In this document: positions 23,539 through 35,200 of the stretch, one piece after another
How the letters are laid out: each line of letters opens with the position of its first letter
Numbering within the stretch: position 1 is the first letter of the stretch
Source of the DNA: Chrysaora quinquecirrha
Taxonomy: Eukaryota; Cnidaria; Scyphozoa; Semaeostomeae; Pelagiidae
Length of the DNA stretch: 64,000 bases
Direction: 5' to 3'
Assembly: GCA_014526335.1 (NCBI GenBank)
Contig: JACTAT010000016.1
Location: forward strand, 29,217 to 93,216
The notes under the pieces: generated by a model
The model's database searches: none
What the model was told of the DNA's origin: nothing
What the model saw: only the letters and a program-made list of their open reading frames with translations
Translations under genes and position numbers: made by a program

Positions 23539-25347
23539 ATGCTTTTGACGAAAATGGAACAGAAAAGTATCGTAATTATCATGCTTTTGTTGACCGTCTT
23601 CACCAAGCAAAGCAGAGCTAATGAGAGTCCAGGAGAAAAACGTAGGCACGACTCTGAACAAAATAAACAACCAAAGCCAAACATCCTTATTTTACTTGTT
23701 GACGATCTTGGAATTGGTGATGTAGGTTGTTTTGGAAACACCACAATTAAAACCCCAAATATCGACCAACTTGCAAGAGATGGGGTCAAACTGGAGCACA
23801 ACCTTGCCCCTGAGTCGCTGTGTACCCCAAGCAGGGCTGCATTCCTTACAGGCCGCTATGCCATTCGTTCTGGTCTTGCAAGTGAGGAAGGGTACATTAG
23901 AGTTTTTACACAAACAGCTATTCAGGGTGGCTTGCCACCAAGTGAGGTTACATTTGGAAAAGTATTGCAACAAAATGGGTACAAAACTGGGTTTTTTGGA
24001 AAATGGCATCTTGGACTCAGCTGTAATAGTTCAACAGATTTTTGCCACCATCCAAATAATCATGGTTTTGGCCACTTCTATGGTTTGCCTGTGACCAATC
24101 AAAAGGAATGTGACAATGACATGGGTGCTGCTTTTACAAATGTTGACAGAAACATAAAGATAATCACAGCCTCATTATTTGTGAGCATACCGATAATTTA
24201 CAGCCTTCTTAAGAAACAAATGAAACTAGGAATAGCATTTGCTGTATTAGTAAATATTACCTTATGGTACACACATGCTCCGTTGGTATTTAAGGCATTT
24301 ACAAGACACAGGTTTGCTTGCATTTTGATGAGAAATAAAGAGGTTGTTGAACAGCCTGTTTTGCTTAAAAACCTCACCCACAGACTAACGACAGAAGCTG
24401 TGAATTTCATTCAGGAAAACAGACAGAATCCGTTTTTACTGATGATGTCATTTACAAAGGTTCACACAGCATTGTTTACACTTGATCACTTCACAAACAA
24501 AAGTAAACATGGGCGGTATGGTGATAATGTTGAAGAAATGGATTGGGCAGTTGGAAAAATTCTAGATAAAATTGACCAGCTTGATCTGAGAAACAACACT
24601 TTTGTCTATTTTACATCAGATCATGGCCCAGATTTGGAGGAAATAAGTAGAGATGGTGAAATGTGTGGTGGCTTCCAAGGAAAATTCAAAGGGGGCAAAG
24701 GAACCAGTTGGGAGGGTGGAATAAGAGTTCCTACCATTGCACGATGGACAGGAAAGATCCCAAGAGGGGGGAGAGTATTGATGCCAACTAGTGGTTTAGA
24801 TATTTTCCCAACAATCCTGAAAATCACTGGTGCCTCCACTAAGGCAGATACAGGTAGATTACTTGATGGAAAAGACATTTCTGAACTTCTGATATCACAG
24901 AACACAAGTTCAACACAAAGCAGATTTATCTTCCATTACTGTGCAAAAACACTTCAAGCCGTAACATACTCTGATACCAAAAGACCTAAGGTTTGGAAAC
25001 TTCATTTTGTGACACCAAAATTCAAACCAGGAAGTAGTGAGAGATGCCTTGTTCCTGGAGACTTGTGCCCATGCTATGGAAAAGACATCACATTTCATAA
25101 CCCCCCTTTGGTGTACGAGCTGAACTCAGACCCAGAAGAAAGTGTTCCAATTGACATACAAAATCAGAATATCCAAGATGTTATTAAAGAAGTATTGAAG
25201 GCTGTAAAGCAACATAAATCTTCAATCAAAGGAGTGCCAAATCAACTTAAATTGAGTACTTTTCTACCTTGGATGCAGATGTGCTGTAATCCACCCTTTT
25301 GCAGATGCAAGGAAGATTTTCAAATGGAACTGATTTCTGTTCCTTAA
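23539..25347 (+). CDS. Steryl-sulfatase-like arylsulfatase, intronless
   Basis: A single 602-codon frame. The sulfatase signature CTPSRAAFLTGR places the formylglycine cysteine at residue 95. Metal-binding VDDLGIGD (residues 54-61), GKWHLG and the later TSDHGPDLEE segment are present. A hydrophobic hairpin at about residues 206-250 and the C-terminal CCNPPFCRC are marks of the vertebrate STS/ARSD/E/H branch, where the hairpin sits in the ER membrane. Met1 (23539) is followed by Met6 (23554), which starts a cleaner signal peptide; either may be used. The protein should hydrolyse sulfate esters in ER or lysosome; the substrate is not predictable. It needs SUMF1-type activation. A candidate poly(A) signal AATAAA is at 25791-25796. 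Lack of introns contrasts with every neighbour and suggests an old retrocopy. Confidence 0.92.
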   Translation: MLLTKMEQKSIVIIMLLLTVFTKQSRANESPGEKRRHDSEQNKQPKPNILILLVDDLGIGDVGCFGNTTIKTPNIDQLARDGVKLEHNLAPESLCTPSRAAFLTGRYAIRSGLASEEGYIRVFTQTAIQGGLPPSEVTFGKVLQQNGYKTGFFGKWHLGLSCNSSTDFCHHPNNHGFGHFYGLPVTNQKECDNDMGAAFTNVDRNIKIITASLFVSIPIIYSLLKKQMKLGIAFAVLVNITLWYTHAPLVFKAFTRHRFACILMRNKEVVEQPVLLKNLTHRLTTEAVNFIQENRQNPFLLMMSFTKVHTALFTLDHFTNKSKHGRYGDNVEEMDWAVGKILDKIDQLDLRNNTFVYFTSDHGPDLEEISRDGEMCGGFQGKFKGGKGTSWEGGIRVPTIARWTGKIPRGGRVLMPTSGLDIFPTILKITGASTKADTGRLLDGKDISELLISQNTSSTQSRFIFHYCAKTLQAVTYSDTKRPKVWKLHFVTPKFKPGSSERCLVPGDLCPCYGKDITFHNPPLVYELNSDPEESVPIDIQNQNIQDVIKEVLKAVKQHKSSIKGVPNQLKLSTFLPWMQMCCNPPFCRCKEDFQMELISVP

Positions 25348-26288
25348 TGCTTGAAGCATGTCCCACCAGACAATTTAATGATATTTTTGCAATTATTGTC
25401 TTGTACACAAGGGAAAAGCATGCTTTAGTGTTTTCTGTTAGTCTTTTCTCTGATGCCTATTCTTCTCCATCAAAGGGCCCCTGGGTGGAAACCTCGTTGA
25501 GTGTACTGAAGTTCATTGGTGTGCGGTTTGGCTTAAACAATAGAAAACAATATCTCTATTGTTTGGAAAACAATAGCCTTTTGGTTGCAGTGTGTTAACA
25601 TGCCCTCTCCCTCTCAATCAATAAGATCCCTGTCAGTGTGTGGAGAACCTTCACCCAGCCCAGCCAAATCACACATGGGAGAGTTTGAGCATATAGATTT
25701 TTTTGGGGTGCTTAATAGTACACACACACACGGGTAGTGGAGCATCCCTGAACTGACCCTCACCTTAACAAGGTATCTCTAAGCAGTAATAATAAACATA
25801 AAAATATTTATAGGAGCAATTTTATCAATTTTCATGTTTACCTCCTTGGGTTTTTTGACTGAAGTGAGGTATTCTTAGTCTTCCCACTCTTTACTTGACA
25901 TTGAGAGTAGTGATGACAAAACACTGACACTTGACATGCTCATGACCTTTGATTTGACGATCACCTCGATTTCAGGTTACAGGTGCTTTTTCCAATCGAG
26001 GCTCGTAAACAAAAGAACCATAAAATTTTGTCTCAGGATTTCAACAATGGAGGCAGGTTGCGTGTTGCTGTGGGTAAGATAAAAGAGTAACCAGAACAAC
26101 GTTTTCAGAGCAAAAATATTTATGTTTATTATTTAGAGATGACGTTCAGCATAAACAGATGCTACAAAAGTCAATAAACAATAAATTTGCAGCAAGCATC
26201 ATGAATAAGCTCAGTCAAAAGAATTCTTGAAGCAATAAGTTTTGGCCTAAGTTTTTGCACGTCAATATTTGAGGGAATTTTATCTTGG
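25348..26288. other. Sulfatase 3' region and UXS1 upstream region
   Basis: Holds the likely sulfatase 3' UTR with AATAAA at 25791 and then the upstream region of UXS1. Several AACAATAG/CTATTGTT heptamers occur near 25540-25580. No further gene was seen. Confidence 0.5.
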
Positions 26289-29200
26289 ATGGAAATGGCC
26301 ATACATTTCAATGCACTGTCAATATCCCGTGTGAAAATCATCCTATTTGCCGTTGGAATCTTTACTCTTGTCGGTGTTGGTGAGTAGAAGAATTATTGTT
26401 AGTATGTGTGGACTTTTTTTAAGGACTACCAAACGTTGCAGGGAATGAAAGAACTTAGGTGCAAGATTTGTCAAGGATAGAAAAAATTAAAACAATGCTC
26501 CTATTGTTTAGAGAACAATAGCCTGTCTTGCCCATCATGGGCTTTCCATGTTTATGCCACACTGAATATGCTGAAGATTAAACAATAGAAACAATAGGAA
26601 GAACAATAGAACATTGCTTTTCAACGCTGGAGATCTTGGCATATGGTACATGAAATGCAGCCCGGTGTGCTGCATGGTGCATCCAAATTCTAATGTGGTG
26701 CAGAAGATAGGGTTTTGGGGGTGTTAACCCCTCCCCCCCCCTAATGAGTGCAGTAAAAGAATATTTTTTCATCTGCTCTATGACATTCATATTATGCCAA
26801 CAAATTTTTTAAACCCCTGAGAAATCCCTGTACTAATTCTTCTTCGTCTTCTTTCTTCCTCTTCGAAAATTTTTTTCTATGGCAAAATCAATGGAAAAAT
26901 TTCTATGGAAAATTTTTTTTGATGGGAAAATCAACTTTTCAATGCAAAAATCGTATAAAGCGTCCATAAATTAGTCTAGGTGCTAAGTTTTACTATCTCA
27001 GCGCTTGTATTATCAATTTTATGAGCATTCAAAGTTTACGATTTTATAAGGGCTTTGACCGTGTGGGGTGAAAAGTTTCACCAAGTTCATTTTTTTGCGG
27101 TCAAAGCCTTTATGAAATCTGGAACTTTGAATGTTCATAAAATTAAGAACATAAGCGCTAGGGCAGTGAAAGTTTATACCTATACTAAGTGTTGGATGTT
27201 TTATAAGATTTTTGCTAGGAAATCTCCATATCTTGCGTTTTCAAAAAATTTTAATTGAGTCAGCCGTCTACCGAAGTGATCTATTTGAACATTTCGAAGG
27301 GTTTTTAATAAAGTGGTAACATTCTGTGTTTTGTTCTTTACAGTTTGTTTTGGAAATATAACAAATGGTACTTCTAATTTACCGAGGTTTGTTGTATTCT
27401 TGCAAACATTATACTTGTTATCTAATCATCAAGTATTCATCGACATTCGGAAACACTTGAGCATTAACTGAAAAATTTTGATTTCTCCTTGCAGATTATC
27501 AAAGAATTTGAAGAAACTAATTCAGTCACAAATGGAAGAATTTAAAAATAAGGTTGATCATTTTTCTTGAAATTCTGCATATTATTCCGGCTGAAGTATA
27601 TTTTCTGTGATTTTACCTTTGAATGTTTCTGTTTGTAAAATCTGAAATTTTTCTTCCATTAGATAGTCCAACCTTTGGAAAGCAGAATTGCTGAACTGGA
27701 AAGGACGTAAGATCTCTTCTTAATGTTATAATTGAGAAAGTCCTGATCAAATGAAATATTCAAGACGTTTTGTATTGTCCTACCAGTGGTACCAAGCTCT
27801 AGAAATTCAAAAAAAATAGGGATTACTGTATAATGTAATTTTTAAGCATGTAGGAATACTGAATGTCAACGGTAATTTCTGTACAATTGATAACACTTCT
27901 AAACAATAGACGAAGATTTTTGTCCAAAAGGTCAAACTTCAATGCAACAGATGCCTCTCTTTAAAAAACAAAAACATTGGTCTCATAGGTGTCTATTGGT
28001 CGTCCCCTTTTAAACATTAATAAGATAGTCAATATTGCTGACCTTGGCAATTAAAGGGACATAACAAAGCCCCCAAGTGAGCCCCCAAGCGAGCCCCCCC
28101 CTGACCTATCACCACCTCTGTGTCTTGTACCTTGTCTAGTTTTTTTCTCCTTTAATGGTTTTGTGTTTGTTGAAATTTCTGAAAAAGTATCTTCGTGTTT
28201 GCTTTTTTAGTCAGAATAAATATCCAAAAGTCAAGTATCTTGCAGAAAAGGAGAGAAAAAGAATTTTGGTGAGAAAATGTTTCATCTGTCTTATATAATC
28301 CTATACTCCTTGGTGACAGTGAGGTGTATTTAGCACCAGTTGTTAGGATCTCAGAAGTAGATCAGGCTAACAAGACCCCAACTCTTGCTGTGATGCTTCT
28401 GTGAATCCAGGTTTAAACCCGCTCTCACTGAGTTCCAACACCACAAGGTTGGTGGATAAGATCAAAATGTACCACAACACCTTATACCAAGTTGGTTGAA
28501 GTTACTATCAAACTACAGCCTCTAATTTCTTCATCTTCATTCGTCAGGCCTCTCATTTTAAGGCGCGTGGTCGCGCGCGCGCGCCTCCACACGCTCCTCG
28601 TCTTGCCAAAACGCGCATAATTTCACGCACCTCCTTTCTTGTTATTCTTTTAAATCACGCCTCTCAAAAGTTTTTAGGGATCTTTCAATAAAAATATCTT
28701 GAATCTGCTAATCAATAATTGATATTTAGTGGCTGTCATTGAATAGAAACAATCCAACCGCTGATCGATTTATGATTTTCACGATCTGCGTTGCGTGTAT
28801 ACGTGGTTTGCGTGGTGATACCCGAGTTCTTTGTATAGTATCTCGTGCAGTTAAACTTTATTTGCAAAAACGAAGAAAATCTGGTTTTATTCGAAGTCTT
28901 CATGGTGGTATGCTGCTGACGTTGAATCTGAAGCGCGGAGAAGCGACAAGAAAATACGACTGGAAGGAACTTTTAGGAATAATTCTCGTCGATTTTCCAT
29001 CATCAGATTCAAATATTTCTGATTCTTTGTGTGATGTTGAAACTGATTTAATGTGAACTGTTTATATGAATTGAGTAATTCGTTAATAACATCATATAAA
29101 ATGCAAATAATGCGAGAGAAAGTCAAAATTGCCGTTCCTAAAAAATGCGCGCCTAAATAAATTGAGGTGCGCGATCTTCTACGCACCCTCTAAAATACTC

Positions 29201-32200
29201 ACGGAGAGGCCTGATTCGTATTCTCCATTTTCAAGGTAACTGGTGGGGCAGGATTTGTTGGCTCTCATCTCACAGATACCCTTATGCTAGCTGGTCATGA
29301 GGTATGCCTTCTGATGTTTTATTTTCTAATCCTATCTTCTAAATATTTCTCTGAAAGTCATGCAATTGGCATGGCATTAAATGCTTGCTATCTCGAACAC
29401 TCTCTTTATGAAAACAATTTTATTTCATCTTCTCGTCAACAATTTAAATGACGATTATTTCTGTTACCTTGGAAGTTAACTATCTGGAACAAATTTTCTC
29501 TTCAAAATGGCGGTAAAAAGGGAGGTCTTTTTGGAAATACTTTACAGTTTTTTTCGCCTGGCACTGGCACTCCTTAGAATATAAATGTTCAAAACGTAAG
29601 AAAAAAAGATAAGCAACTGACTGAGGCAGAATATTAAAGTCCCAGATGTGGATCAAAATACACCAATCAGAAAAGTCAAGTTGGGTTTGTATCATGTTTT
29701 GAACACCAATCAGCTTACAGAATAGAGCTGGATGACTATTGACTAAACACAAATTGTTAATTATGCCTTGGTCAATAGTCTGGCCTGTTTCTGACATTTA
29801 TACTCTGAAGAGTGATGTTATGCTTCTTTTTAGAAGGCAATCAAAGATGTTTTTGCTTTTGATCGCTTTTTCTATGCTTTTACGACTCAAAGACTATTTT
29901 CGCATTCCTGTAGAATTCAAGATGGTGTGTAAACACTAACTTTGAATTTTTCATGCTTTGTGTAAATGATATCTTATTCTTTTAACAGGTAACTGTTGTT
30001 GATAACTTCTTTACTGGAAGAAAAAGCAATGTTGAGCACTGGTAAGTTGAGGTCCTCTGTTATTTCATGTTTATTCTTTCATTGGTAATGCTTATACGAT
30101 TAGGATGGTGAATTTTGTATTTCATTCACTTGCACCAATTTAGCACATCAACGTGCAGTATTTACTATCGCGTGATAAAACTCACTTTGCTTGATTGGCA
30201 GATGTAAAGAGACATGTGCATAGTCTAGACCTTTTTCGACGAAAGTCTGCCAGGATTGAAGTTTCTCAAAAACTTCAAAATACTGGAATTTCAATGCAAT
30301 AGTCATATAAAGCATACAAAACTTAGTCTAGGTGCAAAGTTTCATTGACCTAGCGTTTGTAATATTGATTTTATGAGCGTTCAAAGTTCTCAGTTCTTTA
30401 AGGGCTTTTGGTCGGCCAATACCAATGTTGTATCAAAAACTCTCTATCTAGAAATTTGAAAAATCTGCTTCTTACGTTACTTGCCTTGAAGCAAAATTTT
30501 CTTTCATTTTAGGATAGGACATGAAAATTTTGAGCTTATCAATCACGATGTCGTTGAGCCGTTGTATATCGAAGGTAGATATCAAATGCTTGTATGTTTC
30601 TCCTCCAATTTCATCGACTCAAAAGTTACTTAACACAATGGGAACAGAGTGCTTAGCCTCAATAACTGTGTCCAATTTTTTTTCTAGTTGATCAAATATA
30701 TCATTTAGCATCGCCAGCATCCCCACCGAATTACATGTATAACCCAATCAAGGTAGGTCCTAATTCAAGTCTCGCTTCAGTTATACATTTTAAAGTAATA
30801 TTTTCTTGAATGGCAAACACTATCATAGTTTTTTCCATGAGCAGCATACAATTGTTGAATTACTTTACAATAATAACTACTGTACATACCGTTTATATCA
30901 TTCATTTTTTCACCATTCTTCGCAGACGATTAAAACAAACACAATCGGAACCCTGAATATGCTTGGTAAGTTGTTCAATGAAGATTCGAATTCCCTTATT
31001 TTCTTTTCCCTGTCTCTGTGAAGCTAAAAAAGGGGATAACTTGCCTTTATACCGGTTTTGATATTGTCGCAAAGGGTCGTTGACTGTCTTTTGTAGTCCT
31101 TGCCACCGTTTTGGTCTTTGATATTTATTGACTTTGACCATTTGAGTACAAGGGCAAAGAGAAGTGAATTCTGAGATCTTTTTGGTCTTATGCTGTCTTT
31201 GATCATCTTGAGATACACTTTATGCTTTTAATATTCAAAGCTATTGTTCTTTTTACGTTATGAACAATTTGAAATCTCTTAAGGTCTGGCTAAAAGAGTT
31301 CGAGCAAGACTTCTGTTGGCCTCCACATCCGAAATTTATGGAGGTATGTGAGTGTAGGATTTTTTGATTTCATGTTAAACATTTCCTCCTGAATGAACAA
31401 ACTTTAGCATAAACTCGATGCTAAAAGGCGTATTTAATTAAATTGTTAATTTCCATATCATGTCGCTAAAACTCTTGACATCCTTACCATCCAGCTCTTG
31501 TTCCGAACCCCTAAGCTTAAGACATCCTAAGGCTCTCGCCAAACGATCAAACATTGTTGGTCAAACATTTTGAGATTTGTTTAGAGGGCAATGTTCGACA
31601 GTTTAGATACGTCACATAGCATTGCTTGGCAAACAAAATTGGCTCAATTTTTTTTGAAAAACATGCTTGCTGTAAGCAAAAAGTGTTCGACAAGCAATTT
31701 TTGTGATGACATTTACAAACGGTCAAACATTGTGTTTGGCAAGCGAATTTCAAATGTTTGACAAGCAATGCTTGATCGTTTTGCCAGGGCCACAATTTTT
31801 CGATTCAATTCAACTCCTTTATTGCGATAAAATTGTGCCTGCGTCATCCTTTGATTTATCCATCCAATTCATCAACTTTATCCCTACTTTTGAGAATTAT
31901 GCACTGCTTTTTCATTGATATGGTTAAACTAAGTTATTCCAAAAGATTATGATATTTCTGATTTTCTTCTGTAGACCCGGAGGTCCACCCTCAACATGAG
32001 GAATACTGGGGACATGTCAACTCAATAGGTCCAAGAGCATGTTATGATGAAGGCAAAAGAGTGGCTGAAACAATGTGTTATGCATATAAGAAACAGGCGA
32101 GTATCTTTACATATCAAAATTTAATTGTAATTTGAGGTACAAGCGTATTTGTTTGAGCCAGTAGTCTTTGAGTAGTATTTGAGCCATACAGATTCTCAAA

Positions 32201-35200
32201 ATTGTAAGAAATAGTGGAAGCATTTTCGGACATACTGAAAAGCTGTTGTCGTCTAATATCCCTCAGAGAATAAATGTCAGAAACAGACCAAAACAGTTGA
32301 AAATGGCGAGATTCATACCCAGATGCGGATAAAAAAACACCAATAGAAAGCAGCGTTGAGTTGGCATTGTGTTTTAAACACCGATTAGCTTGCAGGATAG
32401 GCTGGAAGATCAATAGAATTAATTTAAGAGTCCCTGATTCTAATATTTTTGTTTTTTTTATACAGGAAGGCGTGGAAGTAAGAGTAGCAAGGATCTTCAA
32501 CACTTTTGGTCCAAGAATGCATATGAATGATGGTAGGTTGTGTTTATTTTATTTTATTTAAGCAAGAAGAATCAAAATGATCAGGACGTTCGGCACACTT
32601 CTTTAACTAGGCCAAAATGCTTCAGTTGTCCAATTTGAGTAAAAAATTAACTTGCGACAGTCGTGCACTTATTTTGTGACGGTATCAAGGAGATATTCGG
32701 ACCTTCTAATTTGTCCCAAATTTTTTGAAACGAAATTTTATTGCATTTTTTATTTTCCTAGGACGAGTTGTCAGCAATTTTATCTTGCAAGCACTTCAAG
32801 GGGAACCAATAACGGTCAGTTTGACTTGAGTTACCTACTAATTATTCAGTTTACACTCTTTTTTATAAGAACCAGAAAGTTTTGATCGAGGCTAGCCGCC
32901 TTTTTGAGCATGGTATGTTCTTAATCTGTTCTTAATTCCTCGGTTACTTCTGCTTATTATGAAAGTGAGACAGTAATATTTTTCAGTGAGTTTCTGGAGT
33001 GGTACCAGGTTTGTGAAAAAATGCAGCATGCTTGTCTATTTCTTTGTTCGCTTGCTTTTACATTCAGTTTGTCTTAATTTCATATTAAACTGATATTCTT
33101 AGGGCTTATGAAAAGGCAAGCTTCAAGGTGAAATGGTGTTTTAGCGCCAGTCGCTAGGATCTCAGTAGTAGGTTAACTAATCGAGACCATGACCCTGGCT
33201 GTGACGCTACCATGGCTGGGCTCGATTGCTCGAACCCTGACCACACTGAGCTCTTGACATCACAGGTCAGCTGGATTACACGACGACGCCACAGTACCTT
33301 CAGCTTGTTCTTACTTTGTTCTTAAAATCTGGAAAATCCCAATACTCGTATTCTTATAAAATCGTCTTATAAAAAAGTGTATATTCTGAAGTAGTTTCTC
33401 CTTTATAGTTTACCATTTTACTTTTTGCAGATTTACGGAGAGGGAAAGCAGACACGCTCATTCCAGTATGTTAGGTAAGATACGATTATTGATAGATCTA
33501 TAAGTAAAATATAATGACAGAAAGATGACCACCTTTTACTTGATGATGCCTGTTTGACCAGTAACACATGCATCTAAATTGAAAAATACAAATTCAGGCA
33601 AAAGGAACATCGGAGCGGCGTGAGAGAAAAATACCGGATCTAATAGTCCAAATGCGCTTGCTCCTTTTGCAACAAATAATGACCTAATGCAATCTCTAGA
33701 GTTGTTTCATGTTAGTTTAAATTAGTGTCATATCACTATTGTTAAAACTAACATTAAATAAATCATAGAATAGAATAATAGTCTTGATACGAAAAAAATT
33801 GATAGAAAATAAACCCATCTCTCTTTTAAACACCCCCTTCGAGTACATGCCCCTCCTTAGAATTTAACAATTTTATATAAATGGCACGGGATTTTATCTT
33901 AGTAGTAAGGTATGGGTATATACATAATATATAGTATAGTATCATCTGTTATTATGTGTAAATAATTCTTATATGTGTTAATATGGAATTTCTTTTATTC
34001 CCAGTGATCTGGTGAATGGTATGGTTCTCTTGATGAACAGTAATTTCTCGAAACCAGTTAACTTGGTATGTTGTTGTTGTTACTTTATTTTGAGTAGGCT
34101 GTTATTTCTGGCTGTTTTAGCTAATTTAGGCCTACTATGCATGCCGCATCCAGGCATGGGACCTAGTTTAACGTCCCTTCCGAAGGACGACAGAGTGAGT
34201 TGTTTAGTCATCCATCTGGAAAGTCACCCATCCAGATGCTGACCTCACGCGAGAAGGCCATTAGGAGTAATTGAAAACTTCAAGCGAGAAAACGAACTCT
34301 TTCTGTCTACACAAGTCAGAACCGTCCTTTTAGCTTTGATTTGGACAGATTTCAGTGCCTATTCTAGGGTTGTCTTGTCTTGAAAATCTGTGGTCTTGAA
34401 TTTTTGAAATAGTTGACTTGAAAAATCCTTCAGAAATATTCCTACATCTTGTTCCAAATCTTTTTAAACAATAACTCGCAGAAAATAAGCATATGTGAAA
34501 CAAATGTTAGAACCAGAGAACCTCACCTAGGATCGAATGTATACAAAATTTTAAGGAAAGAATTTCCGTCCAGCCGTCTAAGGGGAGTTTTCAGAGGCCC
34601 CAGTTACACTATACCGGCATGCCTCGTCGCGCCATGAATTTTGTATCGGATTAGGCTTTCAGTTACACTATGACGACTCAATCCGGTATATGACGCTCCG
34701 CAAATCGTCATGAAAATCATGGCGCTCTGGAGGTGATATTAAAATCAAGACGCGACGCGGCGGCACAGTGTAATCATATAAATCCGATACATGATGCTCC
34801 GAAACCTTGTTTTTTCTATTGTTTCACAAAACAAATGCGAAGCCAATCTGCGAAAGAGCTGCCGTGGCATCTCAGTGTAACTGCAATAATCGTAATAAAA
34901 TCCATGGCACTGCGCTCAGTATAATAGACACTGACAGATTCCAAGACATGTGAGTGACAGTGAAACAAGGAGCTTGCTTTGCCAATGATTTGAAAACGAT
35001 CCTCGCTGTTATCTTCTGCACCATCTGGGTTACATATGAAGTAGCAACTCTGTTATTTTCTTATAATGATCCAGTTGTTTAGTTTCTTCGAATCCTTCGT
35101 TTCATCAACAGCTAATTTGTTTTTTTTTTTCAGGGAAACCCAGATGAGCACACAATAGCAGAATTCGCTGTACTGATCAGAGATTTAGTTGGTAAGATTT

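Noticed and set aside
28739..29056. 105-codon frame inside UXS1 intron 5 as a nested gene
   Set aside because: It lies wholly inside a TIR element and shows no recognisable domain; reported only as part of that element.
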